From Piscinibacter sp943370595 (GTDB lineage Bacteria > Pseudomonadota > Gammaproteobacteria > Burkholderiales > Burkholderiaceae_C): a DNA stretch of 64,000 nucleotides. The translations under genes were made by a program, and so were the position numbers. Location: assembly GCA_943370595.1 (NCBI GenBank), contig CALRRO020000009.1:186001-250000 (forward strand), read 5' to 3'. The first letter of the stretch is position 1. The number at the start of each line of letters is the position of its first letter. Under the pieces are notes generated by a model. It worked only from the letters and a program-made list of their open reading frames with translations, made no database searches and had not been told where the DNA came from. This document shows, one piece after another, positions 34,317 through 42,902 of this stretch.

Positions 34317-34534
34317 TGAGTAAAGAAGATTGACGGAGATGCTTGAAGGATGCCTCAATCCCGGCGATTGCCGCTACCGGAGTTCCTCAAGGGCAGCCCG
34401 TAGCTGTCGCTCGGCGGCTTCGTCGGGGAGCACCCGTTCGCGCTCCCAGATGGGTCAGTCGGATCCCGGCAGGGCGGATCACGCCGATCAGCCTCCGGCC
34501 CAGGCCGAGGGTCACCCTGAAATGCTGTGACTCG

Positions 34535-35221
34535 TCACTCTTCCCGGCTTACATCACGCTTCGGCATCTCCGCCGGCCCCGCGTCGAACTCTTCCGCGGG
34601 GGTGAGGCGGATCAGTTGCTTCGCTTCGTCCTGCGTTCCGTACAGCCACTGGTCGACGTCCTCGAACGCGATCGGCACCACCGAGCGCTTGTCCTGCGCC
34701 TCGGGCGGAAGCTTCGGGTCGGGCTTGTGCATGCGGCGCATCAGCGGGTGCGCATCGGCGTTCAGCGTCAGCATGGTGTAGCTCTCGACGATCTCGCCGG
34801 TGGTCTTGTCGGTCCAGGTGTTCCACAGGCCGGCCAGGCCCCAGAGCTCGCCGTCGGCACGGCGGAAGCGCCACCAGACGTTGCGGCCGCTCTCCCAGCA
34901 GGGCTCGTCGAACGAGGCTGCCGGCACGATGCAGCGCTTGCCGTACTTCCACGGGTCCTTGAAGGTGGCCTTGGCTGCCATCTCCTCGCTGCGGGCATTG
35001 CAGGTCGAATAGCTCAGCTTCGGCGTCTTCGCGAACCACGGCACCAGGCCGAACTGGCCGACCACCGCCTCGCGCTCGTGCCCCGCCGCGTCGCGCCTTG
35101 CACGGATGAACAGCCCCGGGCGCTGCGGGAACACCTCGGCGCCCTGCCAGGGCGTGTGACGGCCGATGTGCCAGGCGCGCTCGACGGCGGCGGCTTCAGG
35201 GGAAACGTAGCGTGTGCACAT
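34535..35221 (-). CDS. SRAP (YedK/HMCES)-family DNA-protein crosslink protein
   Basis: 228 residues. The catalytic Cys2 is exposed after Met removal (MCTRYVSP); Asn in TCNARSE, Glu in AASFDEP and His in HPLMRRMH complete the SRAP active site. YedK/HMCES proteins form a stable thiazolidine crosslink with abasic sites in single-stranded DNA and protect them during replication. Length is as usual (220-235). It stands alone, 40 bp upstream of the HDOD/kinase gene on the same strand. Confidence 0.94.
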   Translation of the reverse strand: MCTRYVSPEAAAVERAWHIGRHTPWQGAEVFPQRPGLFIRARRDAAGHEREAVVGQFGLVPWFAKTPKLSYSTCNARSEEMAAKATFKDPWKYGKRCIVPAASFDEPCWESGRNVWWRFRRADGELWGLAGLWNTWTDKTTGEIVESYTMLTLNADAHPLMRRMHKPDPKLPPEAQDKRSVVPIAFEDVDQWLYGTQDEAKQLIRLTPAEEFDAGPAEMPKRDVSREE

Positions 35222-35261
35222 GGGCGGACCTCGTCGGCGCCCATGCTACCCAGGTCGGACC

Positions 35262-37703
35262 TCAGCTCGCCTGCTTGAATGCCATCACGGCCTGGTTGCG
35301 CAGCGTGCGCAGCAGCGACAGTTCCTTCTCGCCCAGTTCGATGCCACCCGGCACCGCCTTGTCGGCATAGATCAGCGCAAACGGCGCGCCCTTGATCATC
35401 AGCGGCAGCAGCAGGAAGGCCGGCGCGCGCACACCGCTGCGGTACCAGCCCGGCAGTCGCGCCTCGATGCTGGCCACGGTGGCATCGCTGATCAGCGTGT
35501 CGGCCCCCTTGGCACAGACGGCCGAGAACAGGTCGGTGCCGCCCTTGAGCGGCACCCTGAACTGTGCCGCCACCGCCTCCACGCCCTCGCCCAGGCCGAA
35601 GCGGCCGGTCAGCGTCTCGGTCTTGGCATCGCGCAGGCAGAACACGATGCGGCGGAAGCCCAGCGCGCGGAACATGGTCTCGAGGATCATGCGCAGCACT
35701 TCGTTGAGCTTGAAGCTGTCGACCATCGAGTTGGTGATGTCGGCGATGCCGGCGGCCAGCACCTCGGCGGCGTTCTCGCGCACCGGCTCGGCCTTCGGCG
35801 CCTCGATGCGGGTCGCCTCGAAGGCCGCCACCGTGGCCTGCAGGCTGTGCGGCGACAGCGAGTCGGCATCCGCGGCACTGGCGGGTGGATCGACCACGAT
35901 CGTCGCCAGCAGGCGCCGCGCCGGCGAGCCGGCCGCCACCTGCAGGTTCATCGCCTGTGCGGCCTGTGCAAGCCGCTGGCGCGCCTGGTCGGTGGCAGAC
36001 TGGATCTCGCGCACGCTCAGGCCGATGCCGCGCGCATGGCGCTCGGCCACGCCGGCCAGCCGCGCCGTCGGGTCGCCTTCGGTGCGCAGAAGCGTGTCGG
36101 TCAGTTCGTTGGCGGCCAGGGCCAGCCAGCGCAGACGCTCGCCGGACTTCTCCGGCACCCGCGCCGGCGGGTCGCCCTCGGGGCGGCGCATGCAGCGCTG
36201 CAGGTTGTCGGGCAGGCCCCAGTTCTTCGCGATGCCCAGGCCCAGGTCCTCGAAGCTCAGCCCCAGAACGCTGATCGACGCCGCCGTCTCGGCCTGCACG
36301 ATGGCCGCATGCGACGCGCCGTCGCGCTGCGTGCTGGCGACGATGCTGCGGATCTGCCCGGCTTCCTCGGGGAAGTAGTACTCGGTCAGCAGGCGGCCGA
36401 GGTTCTGGAACATCGCACCGATGAAGGCTTCTTCGCCATCGCGCGCCACGCGGCACAGCTCGCCGGCCAGCGAGCCGGCCATCAACGCGCGCAGGAATTC
36501 TTCCTTGAGCTTGTTGGCGTGGCCCTTGTCGTGCATGTGCTCGAGCAGCACCAGGCTCAGCGCCATGTTGCGGATGCCGGCGAAACCGACCAGCGCGACC
36601 GCGCGCGACACCGTGCTGATGCTGCCGCCGCCGGCGTGCGAGTAGTGCGCGGTGTTGACCAGGCGCAGCAGCTTGTTGGTCAGCGCCACGTCCTTGAGGA
36701 TCTCGTTGGACAGGCTGGCCAGGCTCTCGTTCTCCGAGGTGGCGATGCGCTGGATGCGCGCCACCGAGTCGGACAGCGCCGGGAAGTCGCTCTTGTGGCG
36801 CATGCGCCGCAACAGGAAGTCCAGCGTGCCATTGTTGCTGGCCGAGGCTTCGGCCTCGCCGGCGCGCGGCGTCATCCACTGGCGCAGGGCGTCGGCGAAC
36901 GCGGCGGCGTCGCCGAAGCGCTGCGCCGGGTCACGGGCGATCGCGCGGCGCAGCAGCACGCGCAGGCTGTCGTCGACGGCTGACGGCAGATCGGCCGGCA
37001 GCGCCAGGTCCTGCTGGGCGATGCGCTCCATCGCGCGGTAGGGGTCGCGGTCCTTGACCAGCGCCTGGCCGCTGAGCATCTCGACCAGCACCAGGCCGGC
37101 GGAGAACACGTCCATCGCCGGCTTCGGCGCCGTGCCCTTGGTCGCCTCGGGCGACATGTAGTTGGGCGTGCCCACGACCAGGCCCTGCCCGGCCATGCGG
37201 GTGCCTTCGTTCAGTCGCGCGGCGATTCCGAAGTCCATCACCCGCGCGCGGCCGCCGCCGTCGACGAGGATGTTCGACGGCTTCAGGTCGCGGTGCACCA
37301 CGCCGGCGGCGTGCGCCGTCTGCAGCGCGTCGAGCACGCCGAGCATCAGCGCCAGCGCCTCGGCCGCCGGCAGGCTGCCGCGGGCGCGCAGGTGCTCGGT
37401 CAGCGTGCGTCCGGGCACGTACTCGAAGACCAGGTATGGTCGGCCGTCCTGCACGTCGGCCTCGAACACCGGCACGATGTTCGGGTGCGTCAGCCGGCTG
37501 ACGCTGCGCGCTTCCTGCAGCCAGTGGGTGATGTCCTGAGGGTCGACGTCGGCGCCGGCGGTGATCACCTTGATCGCGACCTCGCGCTCGAGGCGCGGGT
37601 CGAAGCCCAGCCAGACGCTGGCCTGCGCGCCCTTGCCGAGCACGCGGCGCAGTTCGAAGCGGCCGAGCCGGCCGGCAGGCGTGGCGGCGAGCACGGCGCT
37701 CAT
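35262..37703 (-). CDS. Ser/Thr protein kinase-HDOD-GAF signalling protein
   Basis: 813 residues. An N-terminal Hanks-type kinase has a complete catalytic set: glycine loop VLGKGAQASVWLG, Lys45 in EVAIK, HRDLKPSN (about 137-144) and DFG (157-159). An HDOD domain follows (about 300-500; DFPALSDSVARIQRIA, LTNKLLRLVNTAHYS, GAMFQNLGRLLTEYYFPEEA), and a GAF-like domain ends the protein (about 640-805; ITNSMVDSFKLNEVLRMILETMFRALGFRRIVF). No membrane segment is seen. The targets are unknown. Its ATG overlaps the stop of the upstream pseudokinase-HDOD gene, so they are made together. Confidence 0.9.
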   Translation of the reverse strand: MSAVLAATPAGRLGRFELRRVLGKGAQASVWLGFDPRLEREVAIKVITAGADVDPQDITHWLQEARSVSRLTHPNIVPVFEADVQDGRPYLVFEYVPGRTLTEHLRARGSLPAAEALALMLGVLDALQTAHAAGVVHRDLKPSNILVDGGGRARVMDFGIAARLNEGTRMAGQGLVVGTPNYMSPEATKGTAPKPAMDVFSAGLVLVEMLSGQALVKDRDPYRAMERIAQQDLALPADLPSAVDDSLRVLLRRAIARDPAQRFGDAAAFADALRQWMTPRAGEAEASASNNGTLDFLLRRMRHKSDFPALSDSVARIQRIATSENESLASLSNEILKDVALTNKLLRLVNTAHYSHAGGGSISTVSRAVALVGFAGIRNMALSLVLLEHMHDKGHANKLKEEFLRALMAGSLAGELCRVARDGEEAFIGAMFQNLGRLLTEYYFPEEAGQIRSIVASTQRDGASHAAIVQAETAASISVLGLSFEDLGLGIAKNWGLPDNLQRCMRRPEGDPPARVPEKSGERLRWLALAANELTDTLLRTEGDPTARLAGVAERHARGIGLSVREIQSATDQARQRLAQAAQAMNLQVAAGSPARRLLATIVVDPPASAADADSLSPHSLQATVAAFEATRIEAPKAEPVRENAAEVLAAGIADITNSMVDSFKLNEVLRMILETMFRALGFRRIVFCLRDAKTETLTGRFGLGEGVEAVAAQFRVPLKGGTDLFSAVCAKGADTLISDATVASIEARLPGWYRSGVRAPAFLLLPLMIKGAPFALIYADKAVPGGIELGEKELSLLRTLRNQAVMAFKQAS

Positions 37704-39532
37704 GCCGCCGTCGTGGCGCCGGCGGCGCCCTCGCCGCCCTGGGTGACGGTGCGCGGCATCGCGGCGGCCGAGGTGCCGCTGTTCAGCGCGGCGCGGGCGC
37801 CCTGCAAGGCCTCCTGCAGTTCCTTCGGGCTCAGCTCGAGCACGCGGGCGTAACGCTGCGCGACATGCGCCAGCGCCGCGGCGATGCGCGGCGTCGGCAG
37901 CCGCGTCATCGCGTCGACGGCCTCGTTGGCCGCACTGGCGGCGGCGCGCAGCATGTCGGCGTCGCTGTCGGGGTGACGCACCGGCTTGTTGACCGGCAGG
38001 CGACGGATCATGTGCTGCACCTCGTCGCCGAGGCCCCAGTGGCGCGCCACGGCGGCGCCGATCGATTCGATGTCGGCACCGAGCACCGCGTAGGCGGCCG
38101 ATTCCTCGCTCATGCCCGGATGCTCCGCACCGCCGGGCTGCGCCGGTGGCACCGGCTGCATCAGCTGGCGGATCTGGTCGGACTCTTCCGGGAAGTGGTA
38201 CTGCACCAGCAGCCGGCCGAGGTTCTGCAGCGCGGCGACGAGGTAGACGACTTCCGGGTCGTAGCCCGGCGGGCGCACCGCCTGCGCCGCGTGGCCGCAC
38301 AGGCGCACGACGTTCATCAGCCGCGCCATCGTGGCCGCCGCTGCTTCGTCCATCGGCCCGGGCCAGTGGCGCAGCCCGTTGGCGGCGGCGCGCACGCCGT
38401 CGACGCCAAGCAGCGCGAGCGCACGGCGCACGGTCAGCACCGCGCCGTTGCCGGCCACCTGGGTGCCACGCACCTGCGCCGAGTTGACGGTGCGCAGCAG
38501 CTCGAAGCTCAGCGCCAGGTCCTGCAGCAGCTGCTCAGCGATCTCGTCGGTGCGCTGCGTGTCGGTGAACGACAGGCGCGCGATGCGCCGCGAGATGCCC
38601 GGCAGTGCCGGCAGGTGGCCGACGCTGCGCAGCCGGTCGATCAGCAGTGCGATCGGGTCGCCCTGCCCCTTGGATTCGACTTCGCGCCAGCCTTCCAGCG
38701 CGCGCAGCAGAGTGCGGGCACTGTGGTAGCGCTGGCGCTCCTGCGTGGCCGAGCAGCGGTTGGCGATGGCGCGCAGGCCCTCGGGCACCGGCTGCGGCGT
38801 CGACCAGGGCAGGCGCACCAGGTCGCGGCCCTGCGGCGCCATGCGCGCGATCACCACGGCGATGTCGGGTTCGTCGAGCACCGGCGCGCCGGCGAGCAGT
38901 TGGTGCAGCAGCACGCCGCAGGCCAGCACGTCGCGCTGGGCGCCGTCACGCTGGGCCCGCAACGCGCCAGCGTCGAGCATGGCGCCACGCTCGGGCGCGG
39001 CCGCACCGGCAGTTGCCGCCGCGGCCAGGTCCAGCGCGGCCAGCGCCGACACCCTGGCCTGCCCCTGCGGGCTGACCAGCAGCGTGTGCAGTTGCACGTC
39101 GCCATGCACCACGCCCGAGTCGTGCGCGAAGGCCAGGCCCTGCAGCGCCTGGCACAGCAGAGCGACCACGTCCATCGGCGCGGGCCGCGGCTGCGCGGCC
39201 AGCCATTCGCCGAGGGTGATGCCCAGGGCCCGGTCGCAAGCGACATAGGGCCAATGGTCCTGAACGCCGATCTCGATCACGTGGGCGAGGTTCGGGTGGT
39301 TGAGCCGCGCGGCCTGCTTCATCTCGCGCAGACGCAGTTCGAGCGCCTCGGCGTCCACCGGCTGCACGCGCGGCAGCGTCAGCATCACCTCCTGGCCCAG
39401 GCGCGGATCGAAGGCCAGCCAGGCCATCGTGCCCTGGCTCTTGCCCAGCAATTGGCGCAACTCGAAGCGACCGAAGGCGCGTGTCGGGCTGGATCGGGGG
39501 GCAGCGGCGGCGGGCGGGACAGGCGGGGCCAT
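37700..39532 (-). CDS. Predicted pseudokinase-HDOD protein
   Basis: 610 residues from ATG 39532; a TTG four codons upstream is possible. The N-terminal 270 residues align in layout with the neighbouring kinase (FGRFELRQLLGKSQGTMAWLAFDPRLGQEV; LNHPNLAHVIEIGVQDHWPYV; AHDSGVVHGDVQLHTLL), but the ATP-anchoring Lys position reads VMLTLP, HRDLKPSN is replaced by HGDVQLHT and the DFG position reads ALAALDL. It is therefore predicted to be catalytically dead. An HDOD domain follows (about 300-510; LPALPGISRRIARLSF, QDLALSFELLRTVNSAQ, AALQNLGRLLVQYHFPEES). The GAF region of its partner is absent. It may scaffold or regulate the adjacent active kinase. Confidence 0.85.
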   Translation of the reverse strand: MAPPVPPAAAAPRSSPTRAFGRFELRQLLGKSQGTMAWLAFDPRLGQEVMLTLPRVQPVDAEALELRLREMKQAARLNHPNLAHVIEIGVQDHWPYVACDRALGITLGEWLAAQPRPAPMDVVALLCQALQGLAFAHDSGVVHGDVQLHTLLVSPQGQARVSALAALDLAAAATAGAAAPERGAMLDAGALRAQRDGAQRDVLACGVLLHQLLAGAPVLDEPDIAVVIARMAPQGRDLVRLPWSTPQPVPEGLRAIANRCSATQERQRYHSARTLLRALEGWREVESKGQGDPIALLIDRLRSVGHLPALPGISRRIARLSFTDTQRTDEIAEQLLQDLALSFELLRTVNSAQVRGTQVAGNGAVLTVRRALALLGVDGVRAAANGLRHWPGPMDEAAAATMARLMNVVRLCGHAAQAVRPPGYDPEVVYLVAALQNLGRLLVQYHFPEESDQIRQLMQPVPPAQPGGAEHPGMSEESAAYAVLGADIESIGAAVARHWGLGDEVQHMIRRLPVNKPVRHPDSDADMLRAAASAANEAVDAMTRLPTPRIAAALAHVAQRYARVLELSPKELQEALQGARAALNSGTSAAAMPRTVTQGGEGAAGATTAA

Positions 39533-39671
39533 CGGTCGAGGCAAGTGACGTCATCTGATTGGAAGCGACGCCGGAGGGGGGCGAATCGCCGATCAGCGGC
39601 CCGAAAGCCCCTCAAACGTGCGCTTCGCCACACCAATCGCACCTGCGCGCGCCAAGCGCGGCCGCTGGCAC

Positions 39672-42600
39672 TCAGGTCGATTCGATCAGCCGGCCGTCGC
39701 CGGCGATGAAGGCGCTGCGCACGCGGGCACCGGGCTGGGCCAGCGCCACGGCACGGCGATAGTCGGCCAGCTGGGCTCGATAGGCATCGAGCTCCTCGGG
39801 CCGGTGCTGCAGCTTGTAGTCGAGCACCCACCAGGTGTCGGCACCGTCCTCGTCCAGGCGCACCAGGCGGTCGATGCGCAGCACGCTGCCGTCCAGCGCG
39901 ACCGGCACCTCGTTGCCAGCCCAGCGCAGCGCGCTCACATCGAAGAAGCGCGCACAGGAGGGATGGCCGAGGATGCGAGCGGCGATGCGGCCGACCTCCT
40001 CGGCCGGCGCGCCGAACTCGGCCGCCGCGGCGGCCGCGAGCGGGTCCAGTGCGCCGCCGTTGCCGCCGTGCCACTCGAGCACACGGTGCACCGCCTGGCC
40101 GAGCCGCGAGGCGTCGCTCTCCTCGCGCGGCGCCGCGGCCGGCGGCAGGGCGGGCGGCGACCACGGCGGCAGCACCAGCACCTGCGGCGCGGGGTCGGAA
40201 CGCACCGGCATGACGCCGTCGGCGGTGTCTTGGGCTGGCCAGGGCGTGGCCAGCGCCTCGATGCGCTGCCACCAGTTCGCCGGGGCGTTCTGGCGCGGCC
40301 GCGGCTGCGTTGCGCTGAACACCAGCCGCCGCCGCGCCCGCGTCATCGACACGTACAGCCCGTTCAGTTCCTCGCGTCGTCGCGCGCGCTGCTCTTCGGC
40401 GAGCGGCTCGGCCAGCTCGGCCGGCGCGCGGCTCTCGCTGTAGACGAAGGCGCAGCGCCGCGGCGCCTCGGCCTCCACCGGCCAGTCGATCAGCAGCGTG
40501 GCCACCTCGGCCTTCGGCGGCTCGGGGTCGCTGTCCATCACGAAGACGAGATCGGCCTCCAGGCCCTTGGCGCCATGCACCGTCAGCAGGCGCACCGCGC
40601 CGCCCAGGTCCGGCGCCGGGACCTTGATCGTGCGGCGCCGCAGCGCCCGGACGAAACCGTACGGCGTGGCGTAGCGCCCGCCGTCGAGCTCCAGCGCCTG
40701 GGCGAGCAGCGCGTCGACCATGGCCAGCGCGGTGGCGCGCTGCGCGGCCGGCACGCGCGCGGCCAGTCGCTCGCGCAGTTCACCTTCGGCGACCACGCGG
40801 TCAAGCAGGTCATGCGGCGGCAGCTCGGATGCCGCCTGCTGCCACGCGGACAGCAGGCGGCGGGCGCGCTGCAGCGCGGCGCTGGCATCGTCGAAGCCCA
40901 TCAGCGCACGCCACCAGTCGCCATCGGGCGCGGCACGGCACGCGAGGGCCAGCAGGTCGTCGTCGCTGGCGTCGAACAGCGGGCTGCGCAGCGCACGCGC
41001 GAGCGACAGGCGGTGCTGTGGCGAGACCAGCGCGTCGAGCAACGCGACCAGGTCCTGCGCCTCGGTGGCCTCGATCAGTGACGCTTCATCCACCGCGACA
41101 TGCGGCACATGCAAGCGCTTCAGCGCCTCGGCCAGCAGCCGCAGCGGCGCGCGCTTGCGACACAGCACCATCACCTGCGCCGGGTCGATGCCGGCGTCGA
41201 CCTGCTCGCGGATCGCCTGCGCCACGCGACGCGCCTCTTCGGCGCGGCGCTGCTCCTCGGGCTCGTAGCGCGGTTCGGTGAGGCTGTCGCGCCAGACGGC
41301 CGGCGCGGCCGGGGCCGCGGCGCCGCGCGGTGCGTCGGGCTGCCGCGGCACGCGCGGCAGCACCTGCACGGCCGGTTGGCCGTCGTCGGCCACCTCGGTG
41401 GTGTGCGGCCGGAAGCCGCCGATCTCGCCAGCCGCCTGCGCCTGCTCGAACACTGTGTTCAGCGCACCGAGCACGGCCGGCACGTTGCGTCGCGTGTGAT
41501 CGCACTCCAGCACGCAGCCGCCGAGCGCCTCGACGACGAACTCGCGCACCGCGCCGAACACCCGCGGCTCGGCGCGGCGAAAGCGGTAGATGCTCTGCTT
41601 CGGGTCGCCGACGACGAACAGCGCCGGTGCGCGCTGGCCGCTGGCCCCGCCGCCGGCCCCGGCATAGCCGGCCAGCCAGGCGTGCAGCGCATGCCACTGC
41701 AGCGGGCTGGTGTCCTGGAACTCGTCGATCAGCACGTGGCGGATGCGCGCATCGAGCCGCTCCTGCACCCAGCCGGACAGCGTCGCATCCCGCAGCAGCG
41801 CCAGCGCGCCATGCTCGAGATCGTTCATGTCGAGCAGGCCGCGCTCGCGCTTGTAGGCCGCGTAGGTGGCCAGCAGCACGCGCGACAGCCGCACCATGCG
41901 GGCGTGCTCGAGGTGGCAGTCGTGCTGGTGCTGACGTGCGGCGATCTGCTCCAGTGCCCGTTGCGTCGCGGCAAGGCCCTCGACGTTGCCGAGCTGCTTG
42001 CGCGGATCGCCGTCCTTGGTGAACAGCGCGCTCCAGGCGGCGGCGAAACGGGCCTCGTCGTCGGCCGCCGCCAGCGCCAGCTGCAGCCCGGCCGCCGCTT
42101 CGACGGCCTTCTTGCCGCCGCGCGACATGTCCGCCGCCAGCCGCGTCAGATCGTCGCGCCACGCGGCCGAGCCGATCTCCGCCTGCGGGGCAGGAGCGCC
42201 CTCGGCCACCACCGAGGCGACACTGTTGTCCAGCGTGCCATGGCGGTCGGCCAGCTCCAGCTCGACGCGCCGCGAAAGCACCGCCTCGAACCACTTCGCC
42301 GCCTGACTGCGGCCGCGCAGGGCAACCAGCGCCTCGTAGTCGGCTCGCCGCGGCGGGTCGGCGATCAGCGCCGCATGAAAGCGCCGCAAGATGCCTGCGC
42401 GGTGGTCGTCAAGCTCCTGCAGCAGCTCACCGTCGGGGTCGATGCCGATCTCGTCGAGCAGCTCATGGGGCGCGGCCTTGAGCAGCTGGGCGAACCAGGC
42501 GTGAAAGGTGCGCACCTCGACCGCACGCCCGGCCTCGAGCAGGCGGCGCTGAAGGCCGCCGAGATCGCCGGCCAGTCGTGCCGCATCGGCCGCGGCCACG

Positions 42601-42902
42601 CCGCGCGCGCGCAGTTGCGCGATGCGTCCGGCCGCGTCCATGGCCGGATCGGCGAACTCGGTGAGCCACTGGTCGAGCCGCTCGCGCATCTCGCCGGCCG
42701 CCTTGCGGGTGAAGGTGATGGCGAGGATCTCCTGCGGCTGCGCGCCATCGAGCAATGCGCGCAGGATGCGCGAGACCAGCATCCAGGTCTTGCCGGCCCC
42801 GGCACAGGCCTCGACGACGACGCTGCGGCGCGGGTCGCAGGCCAGCGCATAGAAGGCCTCGCGCGCGACCTCTGCACCATCGGCCCGGTAGGCGGGGGTC
42901 AT
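39672..42902 (-). CDS. AddA-like UvrD-family helicase with C-terminal nuclease domain
   Basis: 1076 residues from ATG 42902. Superfamily 1 helicase motifs: Walker A EACAGAGKTWMLVSR, motif Ia ILAITFTRKAAGEMRERL, motif II LIDEFQDTS, motif III VGDPKQSIYRFRRA, motif V LLTVHGAKGLEADLVFVMD and motif VI LYVSMTRARRRLVFS. The C-terminal PD-(D/E)XK nuclease signature is IDRLVRLDEDGADTWWVLDYKL. With the upstream AddB-like protein it should process DNA double-strand breaks for RecA loading, the role RecBCD has elsewhere. The ATG overlaps the previous stop (ATGA). Confidence 0.9.
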   Translation of the reverse strand: MTPAYRADGAEVAREAFYALACDPRRSVVVEACAGAGKTWMLVSRILRALLDGAQPQEILAITFTRKAAGEMRERLDQWLTEFADPAMDAAGRIAQLRARGVAAADAARLAGDLGGLQRRLLEAGRAVEVRTFHAWFAQLLKAAPHELLDEIGIDPDGELLQELDDHRAGILRRFHAALIADPPRRADYEALVALRGRSQAAKWFEAVLSRRVELELADRHGTLDNSVASVVAEGAPAPQAEIGSAAWRDDLTRLAADMSRGGKKAVEAAAGLQLALAAADDEARFAAAWSALFTKDGDPRKQLGNVEGLAATQRALEQIAARQHQHDCHLEHARMVRLSRVLLATYAAYKRERGLLDMNDLEHGALALLRDATLSGWVQERLDARIRHVLIDEFQDTSPLQWHALHAWLAGYAGAGGGASGQRAPALFVVGDPKQSIYRFRRAEPRVFGAVREFVVEALGGCVLECDHTRRNVPAVLGALNTVFEQAQAAGEIGGFRPHTTEVADDGQPAVQVLPRVPRQPDAPRGAAAPAAPAVWRDSLTEPRYEPEEQRRAEEARRVAQAIREQVDAGIDPAQVMVLCRKRAPLRLLAEALKRLHVPHVAVDEASLIEATEAQDLVALLDALVSPQHRLSLARALRSPLFDASDDDLLALACRAAPDGDWWRALMGFDDASAALQRARRLLSAWQQAASELPPHDLLDRVVAEGELRERLAARVPAAQRATALAMVDALLAQALELDGGRYATPYGFVRALRRRTIKVPAPDLGGAVRLLTVHGAKGLEADLVFVMDSDPEPPKAEVATLLIDWPVEAEAPRRCAFVYSESRAPAELAEPLAEEQRARRREELNGLYVSMTRARRRLVFSATQPRPRQNAPANWWQRIEALATPWPAQDTADGVMPVRSDPAPQVLVLPPWSPPALPPAAAPREESDASRLGQAVHRVLEWHGGNGGALDPLAAAAAAEFGAPAEEVGRIAARILGHPSCARFFDVSALRWAGNEVPVALDGSVLRIDRLVRLDEDGADTWWVLDYKLQHRPEELDAYRAQLADYRRAVALAQPGARVRSAFIAGDGRLIEST

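Noticed and set aside
34374..34454. 26-codon minus-strand fragment (PIWERERVLPDEAAERQLRA...) that looks protein-like
   Set aside because: It is bounded by stops on both sides with no start codon or ribosome-binding site; at most a relic of an unidentified gene.
39546..39553. TGACGTCA palindrome upstream of the pseudokinase-HDOD gene
   Set aside because: An 8-bp palindrome is expected by chance at this scale and no second copy or promoter geometry supports a role.
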